A stretch of 64,000 bases of DNA from Bursaphelenchus xylophilus (lineage: Eukaryota; Nematoda; Chromadorea; Rhabditida; Aphelenchoididae), in NCBI GenBank assembly GCA_904066235.2, contig CAJFCV020000006.1, forward strand, positions 10,912,001-10,976,000, in the 5' to 3' direction. The notes beneath the pieces were generated by a model, which saw only the letters and a program-made list of their open reading frames with translations, had not been told where the DNA came from and made no database searches. Shown here piece by piece: positions 35,601-46,334 of the stretch. Within the stretch, counting starts at the first letter, position 1; every line of letters starts with the position of its first letter. The position numbers were made by a program, and so were the translations under genes.

Positions 35601-36898
35601 CCTTTATGGTGAAAACTGAAAAAAACAAAAAATCTCGAAAATTGGTCGTATCTTTCGACCGGTCGGCCTGAGACTCATGGGAATGGGGTTTAAAAGTCTT
35701 AGAATTTTATGTAGATTATAATGGAATTAAACTTTGCCCCCATATCTCACGTATCCAATTTTGAAACAAAAAAATTTCGTGATGACCAAATGTTTAGAGG
35801 CCTCGTTCTTAGACTTGACAAGCCGCCCAGCCATGATTTTGCCACCGTTGGAATCCCCATATCATAGAGCGTTATTTACAGCAATAAAACGGATGTACAA
35901 GTATGCAAATTTTTTATGAAAATTCAAGAATTTTAAATTTTTTGCTAAGTATGCAAATTTTCGCACACATCCAGAAGTCCTAGCAAAAAGGTGTCAATAT
36001 GAAAGTTGCTTAGAATCAATCATTCTATAATCCTGAAAAGGTCCGGAGTCAAACGGGCAACTAGTCGAGGAGAAACGAAAAATAACTACGGTAGGTATTT
36101 CAAGTCTCTACTGTAACATCTTGTTTTTTGTGCACAAGGCAAATCTGAAAGCTCGAGTCTCTCGAAAAACCTGTTTTAATATCCTGGTAGCTGCTGAGAA
36201 ATGCGGGATAAAACTTTGAGGGATTGGTTTGCGACTGAAGAAGACATCGTATACAAAAATTTGCGAAAATATAAATGCCCTACTGAATAATCTGAAAGAC
36301 TTTCCTTCAGATATCGGAAGGGAATTCTTCCAGTTAGGGAATTCAGAGTGCAAATTTTTGTATACGAGGTCTTAACCAGTCGCAAACCAATCCTTGAAAG
36401 TTTTATCTCGCGGTTCTCAGCAGCTACCAAGATAATAAACTTTCTTTGCGAGAGAACACGCGAAATGGGGAGAGACGTTCTAAAGAATTTATTTTTGTCA
36501 GTAACTTTTTTGGCTTTGCACTGAAGAAGCTGATTATTTGTAGAATCATTACACGCTGCATAGTCATTTAGCCTGACATTTCTAAACCAAAAAATGTCAA
36601 TACTCTACAATATCCGTTCAAAAAAATCTCTGGGATCTCTGAGGAATGGAAGCCGGGAGTTTCGCAAATGTCATTGAAAATGCTATTCCAAATGTGCGTG
36701 GATTCTTATGCAATCCTGTTTGCCCCGCGTCAATAACTTTTTTTGTTGCAGAAGGAAGATGCAACAGAAAATCAGGATGAAGAGCGTCATAAAGAAGAAG
36801 ATTCTGTGCAAAATGTAGAGGAACAGGCAAGTGAGGAAGTTAACGACGAAAACACGGCCAAGGAAGACTTCGAAGTGGTGGAGCTGACTTCTTGTTGA
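32671..36898 (+). CDS. Gene F: intact duplicate of gene E, modules 1 and 2 plus coiled coil and acidic tail
   Basis: Four phase-0 exons: 32671-32901, 33064-33300, 34664-35206, 36752-36898; 385 aa. Module 1 is identical in protein to gene E. Module 2 differs mostly in its C-terminal half (TLPDGLDKRIDGTIYNGSTY against TLPNGFVERIHGTIYAGSTY). The coiled coil has SPKDTPEYTKLNVDYNDL; the tail is Glu-rich and ends NTAKEDFEVVELTSC. Modules 3 and 4 of genes B and C are absent. Introns hold a 1.03-kb foldback (33614-34643) and an older one (35286-36630). No enzyme motif. Likely an adaptor or scaffold with ubiquitin-like domains (inference). Confidence 0.8.
33614..34643. mobile_element. 1.03-kb foldback with CAAGGG ends in gene F intron 2
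   Basis: Inverted ends CAAGGGATCGGCAAATAG and complement, TTA duplication at 33611-33613 and 34644-34646. The empty site in gene E is at 26816-26818. No transposase. Confidence 0.9.
33808..33882 (+). other. tRNA-like segment inside the gene F foldback
   Basis: Perfect A box TGGCCGAGTGG (33815-33825) and B-box-like GTTTCGAATCC (33858-33868) with a 5-bp T-stem (CCTGG/CCGGG). The acceptor stem does not pair. It is the best preserved tRNA-like of the set. Confidence 0.6.
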
Positions 36899-37361
36899 CT
36901 CTAATCAGTGTCCAAATTAATCTAAAGGTAATATTAACCATAATCAATCTCATATTTGTTTTCCAGTTGCTATTTTAATTGTTATTTTCACAATTAACCG
37001 TTATTTTAATTTTGTTGAATAAAAACCTTCAGTGAGGCATGGAATACTACTATTAGCTTTTCCATAATGTGCGTAGACTTTTTTCGTGGCGCACGGTGCA
37101 TTATGCTTCTTCTTTTTAACTGTGCAAAAGGTTAAATTTTGTTTGATCAAATAGTTCATTTTATTCGGGTATACGATGACAATAATATTTAGTTCTCATC
37201 CATAACAGTCTGTCTGGAAAATAATGTGGAGTTGTCGCGCTTTGGAAAAGCCTATGATTGCCTTGGGGCGGATGGGATTTGATGCGCGACTGCGACAAGG
37301 GCGAGAAATTTTCCGCGACAAATCCACATGACCCTCCCGACAGACTGATACAGTGATTCAT
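36899..37361. other. Spacer 3' of gene F
   Basis: 3' flank of gene F with an AATAAA at about 37018, a few GCAC-type words (37080-37130) and a CAGTCTGTC MITE at about 37205-37351. No gene. Confidence 0.5.
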
Positions 37362-37556
37362 CTATTTTCCATAGGGCCATGAGTAGACCGGCGGTTGGTA
37401 ATAGCCTCCGGGATAGTAGCCGCCGTATCCACCATATCCCCCGAAACGGCGCAGAAATTTCATTCGACTCGAGGACCAGGAGTATGAGGCTTTGGCGTCG
37501 ACAACGGCCATTAGAGTTAGGACCAGGATTAGGGCAAGTAGAATAGATTTGACCAT
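37362..37556 (-). CDS. Secreted GGY-rich peptide precursor
   Basis: Single exon, 64 aa. A clear signal peptide (MVKSILLALILVLTLMAVVDA) is followed by KASYSWSSSRMKFL, a dibasic RR, then FGGYGGYGGYYPGGYYQPP and the end SWPYGK. The dibasic site and the C-terminal Gly-Lys suit processing to an amidated peptide. Nematode NLP/caenacin antimicrobial peptides have the same signal plus YGGY layout and are induced in the skin by infection or wounding. Assignment to that group rests on composition only. It is a small gene next to the beta-grasp family, so it may share a defence context (weak inference). Confidence 0.75.
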   Translation of the reverse strand: MVKSILLALILVLTLMAVVDAKASYSWSSSRMKFLRRFGGYGGYGGYYPGGYYQPPVYSWPYGK

Positions 37557-39350
37557 GATTTATAACTGAAAATATGGTTTTTAGATAAGGTGTGTAAAAT
37601 CGGTAAAAATGGGGCAAATTAGGAATAGAAGTCTATTAAGGGCATTTTAACTTGCGCTAAGAACCTAGAAATTATCCTTTAAACTTATAGTATTGCACAT
37701 TCAAAATCGGAAAGGTACGATGCGGTAGTATCCGAAAAAATCAAAAATTACTTGTGATCTGTTTTCGACTATTTTGGGGTCCTTTTATAGGGCTTTCGGC
37801 GATTTCGTTAGCCGCGATTTCGCTCGGAAACATATCAATCATTTTTGATTAAACATTTGATTTTCTGTGATCTGTAGTTTCAAATTGGAAAGAAATTTAA
37901 TCTCCTAAACCAGTAAGGTTTTTCGCGAATGATTTTCAAAGGTCGTGCTTTCCAGAAACGACGAGGTTTTTCGGTTGAAAGTTGGAAACATGTGGAATTG
38001 TTTTTGCGAATTTTGCCATGAAAAGTTTCGAATCTGTTTCTGCCGTAGAGGGTAACGTTTCCACAAAAAATCAATATTTTCCGCACGAAACTAGCAAAGT
38101 TATGGCCAAAAAAGTGTTTTTCTCTGTGCCGGCTCTCCGCTTTTTGCGTACTCTCTCGGCCATAAAGATTGTTGAAAATCTCGGCTTTGGCTGCGAAGCG
38201 CAAGCTAAAACTTTCACGTTCCTGTTGTCCTAACGGTAACATGAAAGTTTTTGCCGAGAGAGTGCGCGAAACGTGGAGAGCTGCCAGAGAGAAAAACACT
38301 TTTTTGGCCATAACTTTGCTAATTTCGTGCGGAAAAAATTGGTTTTTTGCGGAAACATTACCCTCTATCGTGGAAATAGGCACAAAACTTTTCATGCCAA
38401 AATTCACAAGAGGCCGCCTTTTTTCCAACTTTTGACTAAAAAATCTCGGTCGTTTCTGCAAAACGCGTCCTAAGAATCTCGCGTGTATCTTGGGAAAAAT
38501 TATTTCAAATTTGGCAAAGTTTCATCACGATCTGAGCGTTGTACTTGGGGTACTTTCCTTTTAAGCAAAAAAACTTAATTACTTCGTCTTTAAACTTGTT
38601 TTTATTTCTGATAAAGTTCGCACGATCCAGATATCAAAGTTTTTGGTGATCCTTGTGCTTACTGTGTCAGCTTTTTCGGCGAATACGTCATTAAATTGCA
38701 AAGTGTTTTTGAGAAAAATGTAGGGTAACAAATATAGATTCTGCTCGGTTGTGAAGGGGAAAGAACGGCTCTAATAAGAAACAACATATGACTTGTGTTT
38801 TAACCATACCTTGTCATCAAACTACACTGTTGGACAAAATTTTCACACCAATTTTAAAACTTCTGTAGCTTGTTTGGTTGTCAATAGAAATGTGTCATAT
38901 TTGACATCAATATGTGTTAGTATGTTATAAATCTTGTGCCATAGAATTATTTCGAAAAGTTTCCTTAATTTGGAAAAAAGCTGAAGAAACCCAAATTTTG
39001 AGTTTCTTTGCGACAAAATTATTGTATAACTTCACTTATAAACTTTCCGAAGGGCGCAAGTTTTATAGTACGCTAATGCATATTGGTGCCTAATATGACA
39101 TATTTCCATTGACTACCAAAAAAGTTACGGCAATTTTAAAAGTGGGGTGCAAAATGCAATATCCGATTACTGTAGGGCAAATAAATGTAAAAAGAGTTCT
39201 CTTTTTACATTTTTTTGTATTAGCGAATATGAAAAAGGTGCAAAAAATTTACTTATTTGTTATAGCAACATTTTCGTGGTACACATGTTGAGCTTTGGCT
39301 TAAGAATCCGCTGACCTTTCACTCAGCGAGTGAAAATCCGCATTCTTCGG
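37557..39350. other. Repeat-filled spacer between the GGY peptide and gene G
   Basis: Holds a foldback of the dispersed family (about 37920-38550, with ACTTGGGGTACTT at its right end) and a Tc1-like foldback (about 38824-39175, arms with TTTGACATCAATATG and TAATATGACATATTTCCATT). The rest is AT-rich. No gene seen. Confidence 0.6.
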
Positions 39351-40240
39351 CTACAACTCCACCTTAACACACCGGCCCTCTTTTTCTTGAACTTTTGTTC
39401 TCTTCTCATATTGCATAACCATTAGCGCGACTTGGCTTATATTGTTGTCCTTGTAGAGAGGCTCAACACGATGTCTCTGTGAGTTTGCTGCTCCATTATT
39501 GGCGTCAAAGGCGCCTTCAATTTCCGTAGCGGCTCTTGAGAGGTTGGAGTAAGAATGAGTCATGTTTTCATTAGCAATCTCGTAGGTTGTTTCTATACTT
39601 TCTAGACGACCTAGGTTCTCACCAAGTGGGCCTGAAATGCTCTCTCTCCCTTCGTCATCAGATTTTGCCTCCTTCGGTGTGGTATTTAATGGATCCTTGT
39701 TGTCAGTTGAGATGTGGTCAGCGCTTGCTTCGACAAACACTTCCTCGTCGCTTCCATCCGAGTCCGGCTAAAACTGATATCGTAAATGACTGTCATTGGT
39801 GTGAAAAGGATCATGCCTATTCTCATATACAGTCAACAACTCGCAAGGGACCACAAAATTTCTCCTTTATGGAAGGGTTTTGTTGCATGCCGGTTTATTT
39901 TCGCCTAAAATTGGCCCTTGAGACCTTGAATACGTTTGTTATAGGCACGTTTTGTTGTACGGGAGTTTCTTGCACAGAAATTTCACTGTAATTGTAAAAC
40001 GACACTTACCTTATCTATACATAATCTGACCTCAATTACGTCATGTTCTGTGGTAAGAATGGTCTCTAACGGCAAGTCATCGCCTTTGAAGGAGCATTGA
40101 ACTCCTCGGAAATATCGCGGCTCAGAATAGTTGCGTAGATAGTTGTCTAAAACGTCTTGAACAGTCTCTTCCTTGCTGAAGTCGGTCTTCTCCAACTCTA
40201 CGATCTCTCCAATGCCTGTGTCCAAACGAATTCTTATCAT
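39351..40240 (-). CDS. Gene G: shortest family member, one beta-grasp module plus acidic tail
   Basis: Two phase-0 exons: 40240-40010 and 39767-39351; 77 + 138 aa. Module 1 (MIRIRLDTGIGEIVELEKTD...) is again exactly 77 codons. The second exon starts PDSDGSDEEVFVEAS and is acidic and Ser/Asn-rich, ending GRCVKVEL; it has no clear long coiled coil and no EYKxL signature. ATG 40240 is preceded at 21 bp by a TTCAG acceptor, which supports that start over the upstream TTG. It could be a reduced paralogue, or further exons may have been missed in the 240-bp intron. Function unknown. Confidence 0.65.
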
Positions 40241-40689
40241 ATCTGCCAACAAACTGGGCTGAAGGTAAATGGAAAGCTATTTACCTTTCAGCCGACTTAT
40301 GTTGCTTATATATTGACAGTTATTGGATGATTCCAAGAAGTGTGAATCATCGAAAACAAAGGAATAACAATGAGTCATGTGAATGACAGTGCTACCGTCA
40401 TTACAACAAGGGGCGTATGTTTCTGCAGGGCTTCGGCTAACTGGGAGACTACTCCAAGTGCGACGCTCAGATTTTTATAAAACTCGGTACGAAATTAGAT
40501 TACTTTTGTCTAACAGTAAGGGTCCTTTTCAGAAAAGTTTCAACGAAAGAATTATTATTCTGTCATTGCAAAAATGACAATTGTTGTCATGCCTGGTCGT
40601 TTTCTACTTTTTCTTCGTTATAAAAATATTAAAGTTTGCTTTTTCTTTCGTAAGAATTAAAAAAAAACTTTTTTTTTGTAGCTTCTGGG

Positions 40690-41520
40690 GGATGTTTCAC
40701 GTACAAAAAGGGAACTAACTTGAGTTAGCGGCATCACGGAAAAAGCGGAGAGAGCAGAGAGAAAGGGGAGTGGTAACTCGAGTGATGTGACTTTTTATCG
40801 ACTTTGGCCGCACATTTTGGGCCATAACTTTAGAGACAGTGAACCAATTTGCGCCCTTCCAAAAAAATATTAATCCTGGCGGTACACAGAATATATGGAT
40901 ATAAATTTGTAAAATTTCCTCCTAAATTATGCAAATTATATGCAAATTCTTTTTTGCTATCTTAAAGACCGTCTTTTAATAAAATCTTTATATAGACATG
41001 TTCCCTACGCTCTCAGCATCAAAGGGTTTTTTGAAGGGTGTAAATTGGTATACTGTATCAGAAGTTATGGCCCGCGCTACAGTGGGCGAGAATTTTTTGG
41101 TCATAACTTTTGTCACAGTAAACCAATTTGTAAATTTTTAAGAAAATTTAAAAGCCGGGACCACGCTTCGTATGATGGTATCAAATTTTTTTTCCGTATC
41201 CCGCATCTTTTAAGATTTAAAAATACCAAGCGAAAAATCTGCATATAATTTGCAAAATTTAAAAGGAAAGTTTACAAATTTATATCCATGTATTCTGTGT
41301 ACCGCCAGCATTAATATTTTTTTGGAAGGGCGTGAATTGGTCCACTGTATCAAAAGTTATGGCCTAAAATGTCCGGTCATGTCCATAAAAAGTCGCCCGA
41401 TTCGCCAATCAAAAAGAAGAGAGGTCACTCAAGTTACTATTCCTTTTTTTTCTGTGCTCTTTTAGCTTTTGCGTGATGCCGCTAACTCAAGTTAGTGCCC
41501 TCTTTGTACGTGAAACATCC
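40690..41520. mobile_element. 831-bp foldback, GGATGTTTCACGTAC ends
   Basis: Arms of about 300 bp (left GGATGTTTCACGTACAAAAA, AACTTGAGTTAGCGGCATCA; right the inverse ending GTACGTGAAACATCC). The interior is AT-rich. No transposase and no clear target duplication. Confidence 0.85.
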
Positions 41521-41564
41521 TCCTGGTACTTTTATAATATGATTTTTGAGTTATTGATATTGAC

Positions 41565-41640
41565 GGGAAAAGGGAATCGAACCCGGGTCCTTCCCAACAA
41601 AAGAAAAACGTGCAACCATTCTACTATCGAAGCTCATGAA
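41565..41640 (-). other. tRNA-like segment
   Basis: Minus strand: A box TAGTAGAATGG and perfect B box GGTTCGATTCC, about 75 bp. The acceptor arms fail to pair, so probably a tRNA pseudogene. It lies just outside the 40.7-41.5 kb foldback. Confidence 0.5.
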
Positions 41641-42088
41641 CCCAGTTTTTGGAAGGTCTTTTCGGGTTTTCCGTGAACTTTGACGAGCCATAACTCTGCC
41701 CTCAGGGCCCGTAAACACTTTTGGAAGCCAGATTCTTATTGCACTGTCTGAGGCCTTCAACATCCACTAGGTCACCAGTATGGATCGAATCTGCGAAAAA
41801 AGTGACTTCCCTGGTGAGTCACTTCTTTTTCCGCAACCTTTTTGTTCATCGATCTACAGCTATGTCATCGCAATGTTTTCGTAGATGCCCGCAACGACTT
41901 CTTATGACGCTTTTCCGGAAACTCTCTTGTAAAGAAACTCGAAAAACGCACGATTTTTGGCTGCACTTTCACTTTCGAGTGTTTTCTGGATGAACAATTA
42001 TTGCCAAGTCGGCCTTGCAATTTCCCCGAAGTACAATAAAACATGTGTTTATTACGAAAATAATTGAGAAATGAGGCGGAGAAGTGAG

Positions 42089-45000
42089 TTAGAACTCTTC
42101 CTTGAACGGGTATTCGGGATGATGAGCGACGCTGAAAAAATGGGTTGATTTGCCGCTGCAAGTCATTTATTGAAAAAATTACGGCTAAAAAGGTTTAAAA
42201 TCTACTTACAAGTCCATGACATGCAGCCTTGTGTTCACTCCAATATTCATTAATCTTTTCTGGTCATCCTGCGAGATCTCAAAGTCAAACACGTCCAAAT
42301 TCTCTCGGATTCTCTGTGGATTCAGGCTCTTTGGGATCACCGCAATTCCCCGTTGAATTACGTGACGGAGGAGGATTTGAGCGGGGGTTTTATTGTACTT
42401 TTCGGAGAGCTCAAGGGTCAGTGGGTGGTTCAGACAATCGCCTGGAAATAGGACGTAATTCAGGGGGCAGAGACAGATAAAGGAAAAACAATTATAGACG
42501 TTCAAAGTTATGGCCAAAGGCTCAGTTTTAGGCCAAAATTAACTTGCATGTAACGAAGCCCACCTATAACAAATTTAATTTTTGTCGCTTCTAATTCATT
42601 GTAAAGAGGGAAAAAATAATTTTTTTGTGGAAACAGTAGAAATACATAAGTATGAAATTTATCATGACGAAATGCTTCAAAAAATATCGGATTTTTGCCA
42701 ACCTTCGACCTAAAAATCTCGGTCATTTCTGCAAAGTGCAAAATGGAATTCTCGCATATGTCGTGCAGAAAAAATCACTCTAATTTTTGTGTCAAGTTTC
42801 ATAAAAATATGGGCGTCGCTCTTGCGTACTAGCTTGTAAAATAATTTTTGCCATCCAAAAAGAACACATTCGCCGTTCCCAGAAAAAAATTGCGCGTTTT
42901 TAAATCCGAGCATTGCATGAAAATTGCAACTTACCCTCAATATAAGTGAAGCCAGTCGCCTTTCTTCCCGGATTTCCCAACGTCGAAAATGACGTCACCG
43001 TTACGCCGAGTTTGTTGCAAAACTCGACCAGCTTGAATTGCGGGAAAAGAATGTGAAGCTCAACTTGGAGATTCATCGGTTTCACTTCGGCATTGTCGTA
43101 GACATACTGCAGTTGGCGAGCGGAGAAATTCGACACCCCAATTGCTTTGAACACCCCCTCATTGTAATATTTCTCGAGAACTCGCCAAGAATCCACCAGA
43201 TCCACGTCATCAATCTCCCACTTTCCGTCTGGCCCCTCTTCCGGCGCGGTGTAGTCATCATTGGGCTGAAATTTGACGGTAAATTATTGAATTCCAAGAG
43301 CGAAAAAGGATGATTTTGCAAGCACAAATAGTCTGTCGGGAAAATAATGAGAGCAATGTCGCTGCGCCGATAGCGTCGCTGAAGTGAAAAGCAATATGAT
43401 TTCGCCACGACACAATTCATCTTCTCGAGGTCGATGCGATTTTCGATGCGACAGAGTGCTCATTATTTTCCCGACAGACTGATATAAGTATTTTCATAAA
43501 GTGCAACATCGCTGCGACACAAGCAAGTTTCAATTACGTCGCCGCGGCACGTCAAGAAATTTCGGGCATTGCAAAGGTTCTCACAGCGAAAAAAAATTCA
43601 TAAAATCTGTCATCCAAATCGCACATAACAACAATGTTTAACCTAATTTTTTTTATAGGAGCTCTAGGGAGTACTACTAGTCGTATACAACTGTTTTTTA
43701 TGCCACTGGCACATTCTGAATGGGTGTCATCGTGACGCATTTTTTGAACACGGTTCGATCTAGGCTAAAAATAGTGCAAATTTCAGGGCCGAATATCAAA
43801 AAAACTGTCCCATCAAGCGGGACGAGACCGATGTAGATACTCGAAGAATAGTTTAAGGATTTTTTTGACGTGAAGCCTATACCCCCTTCCAGTTCTCTCT
43901 GGCTCGGTATCGTCGATACAAAATTTTATTTAGACGTTGTTTTCTTCGCCTTGGAAGACTGTCAAAATACTATGATTATGGGTATATTTTGATTCTATTA
44001 GCTTAAGCAACTCTCGAGCTTTCTGTTGGTATCAATATCTTGTAATTTACTAATAATCTTTATGTCAAAATATTGCAAACCATTTGGACAAAAACGGATT
44101 TGCACCGGGCAGAATGCCAAAAAAAATTCTAGGCTTTTTCATTGGGCGCCCGTTTTTCTTTTACTTTTTCTTGACGTGCGCGGCGGCACGGGGAATTTGC
44201 ACGGTGCAAAAACAGAAAATCCACCGTGCGTTAGCGGCAAGCGTGGGCAAGGATAAAAATGCACTTTACAAAAGCGAAAAAAAGTTCCTTATGAAAATTC
44301 TAATATTAGTCTGTCGGGAAAATAGCGAGTACCATGTTGCATCAAAAATCGAGAAAATGAATTGTGTCGCGGCAAATTCAAATTGCTTTTCACTTCAGCG
44401 GCACGATAGAGCAGACGTCGTGCATTATTTTCCCGACACCCTGGTAAATTTACCTTCATCGCTGTAGAAAGATGGATCAAAAATAGGTCCACATAATCCA
44501 GCTGCAGGTTCTCCAACGACTTTTGGATCGCAATCTCCGCGAACTCCGGCCGATTCATAAACCAAGGAAGCTTGGTGGTGATGAAAAGATCTTCCCGTTT
44601 TAGCCTTCCGCTGTCCACAAATTCCTTGACAATCTCTCCAACAACATGCTCGTTCATGTAGTAGTAGGCGGTGTCGATGTGACGATAGCCGGCTTCCAAT
44701 GCAGTCCGAAGGCCTTTACGGAGGGCTTCTTCATCGTTTGCCTGAAAGACGACATTTTTTTTTATTTTCAAAATACTATTGTCTTGGGGGAAAAATTTCT
44801 TCCAAAAGCCAGCGGCGTAGCTAGTAGGGGTGGGGAGGGCGGTATACTCACACTGTTAGCTGCTCCGGAGCCGGCTCTTGGCTCCGGCTCCGAGCCGAGA
44901 GCCGGAGCCGGAAATTTTGAGTCCGGCTCCGGCTCCCGAGCCCAGAGTCGGAACCGGAGCCAAAATTTTGGCCGTGGCAATCTCTGCTAATAAGCACTCT

Positions 45001-45333
45001 CATCGAAAATCGCATCGCCGCCGAGAAAATGAATTACGTCGCAGCGAAATCAAATTGCTTTCCACTTCAGCGACGCGATTGGCGCAACCACATCACGATC
45101 ATTATTTTCCCGACAAACTAATAAATAGTATACAATGTAGAAGTGGGATGTTGCGCGGAGGTTCATTCGGGCCTAATCTCGACCCTTGTGACCTCTGACA
45201 TTGTCCGCAATAGACGGGGTTCGTTCTATAGCGCTTCACTTACCAGCCATGTTCCATATCCCAATATGGGCATTTTGACTCCGTTCTTCATCGTGATATA
45301 TTGTTTATTCTTCGCCGAGCTGCAGCAACCCAT
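42089..45333 (-). CDS. Aldo-keto reductase
   Basis: Five exons: 45333-45244, 44741-44454, 43265-42935, 42441-42210, 42131-42089; frame kept throughout, 327 aa, the usual AKR length. NADPH-dependent reductase of carbonyls, TIM-barrel fold. The catalytic tetrad is complete: Asp53 and Tyr58 (HIDTAYYYMNE), Lys87 (TTKLPW) and His120 (LFLIH). KAIGVSNFS and the cofactor motif VIPKSLNPQRIREN are present. It ends VAHHPEYPFKEEF, as in many nematode AKRs. The N-terminus MGCCSS is unusual and suggests N-myristoylation and palmitoylation. Introns carry CAGTCTGTCGGG MITEs (43327-43483, 44307-44443) and GCAC-type repeats. Substrate cannot be told. Confidence 0.92.
43327..43483. mobile_element. CAGTCTGTCGGG foldback MITE in AKR intron 2
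   Basis: Inverted ends TAGTCTGTCGGGAAAATAAT and ATTATTTTCCCGACAGACT, about 155 bp; the best preserved copy. A TTTTCATAAAGTGCA element end directly abuts it on the right. Another copy is at 44307-44443, and halves are at about 44985-45122 and 45688-45835. Confidence 0.85.
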
Positions 45334-46334
45334 CTCGGCCACGAACGCGATTCGTTGAACCTTCCCAGACTTTGGGTTTATATTTATACAGACGTCGGAA
45401 AGGAGTAGTTTGTGGTAATAAACAAAAAGTAACCGCTTTTCAAAATACTGAGAGAGCTATGAAATCCACAGGAGAGTTCTAGAAGACTTCCCCTCGACTC
45501 CAACGAGTTCGGCGTAGCCTGTAGTGAGTTTACGTTTTTTGCTTTTGAAAAAACAAACTTTCTGCGTAGTTTTTAGTTTGTTGAGGTGGAAAAATTGGAC
45601 CGCCCAAAGAAGCCGGAAGAAGAGGAAACAGCTTTGTAAATACTATAATGTAATAGTTCATGTGACAGTTTAATTTGTTTTTTTTCAGTCTGTCGGGAAA
45701 ATAATGAGCACTCTGTCACATCGAAAATCGCATCGGCGCCGAGAAAATGAATTGTGTCGCGGCAAAATCAACTTGCTTTTTGCTTCAACGACACGATCGG
45801 GCAGCGACATTGAGCTCATTACTTTCAAAAAATGATGACTAAAACAATCGCAAACGCAACACAAGTCTAATTTAGACAGCACTTGCACTTAGCAGCAGCA
45901 GCAGCAGCAATTAACTATACTCCGGGACTAAAGTTTGGAACAGCCTAGATTTTCTTTGCGGCTTGAGATCAGAGTTTCATTTCTTTTCTATTAGAATCGG
46001 AATGCATTAAACCCCTGAATGGATGCTTAGTGCACTTGCGGAATATTTTCACTTCACTTCATTTTATTTATTTTTTTCTAGTTATTGCCATCCCAGTTTG
46101 CAAACTGGCTATTTGGCCGGGCCTGAGCAGATTTGAAAAAACGCAGGGCCTACCTGACCGCTTTGGGTTGCAAAAATCGGTCTGACCTGTCCGGATTGCC
46201 ACGTATGGCTCAAACGAGGCAGCTATGTCTACTATGCCCAGGGCCAAGAAAACTGTACTACATGTAAAAACTTTTTATTAAAAGAAATTTATTATTTTAA
46301 CCGGAGATATTCATATATTTAAATTTGAAAATCT
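45334..46334. other. Spacer between AKR and four-TM gene H1
   Basis: AKR promoter side and H1 3' side. It contains a half CAGTCTGTCGGG MITE (45688-45835) and a short CAG-type triplet run (45893-45910). No gene. Confidence 0.5.

Larger units (their letters stand above)
23085..37050. repeat. Tandem duplication, two units of about 6.7 kb
   Basis: Copy 1 runs from about 23085 (inside the last exon of gene D) to about 29780; copy 2 from about 29781 to about 37050. Spacer blocks such as 23627-24720 and 30317-31410 are almost identical (constant offset 6690). Differences are mainly element insertions: 26069-26657 and 28280-29288 only in copy 1; 31894-32592 and 33614-34643 only in copy 2; also extra sequence at about 35460-36170 in copy 2. 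Confidence 0.88.
40253..42088. other. Repeat-rich spacer between gene G and the aldo-keto reductase
   Basis: Holds the 40690-41520 foldback and a tRNA-like segment at 41565-41640. The remainder (41640-42088) has no supportable gene; an in-frame 90-codon ORF at 41721 has no splice context. Confidence 0.5.

Noticed and set aside
44646..44990. Gly/Ser/Pro/Arg-rich 114-codon ORF in the AKR intron
   Set aside because: Produced by a GGAGCCGGCTC-type simple repeat at about 44870-44965; both strands are open.
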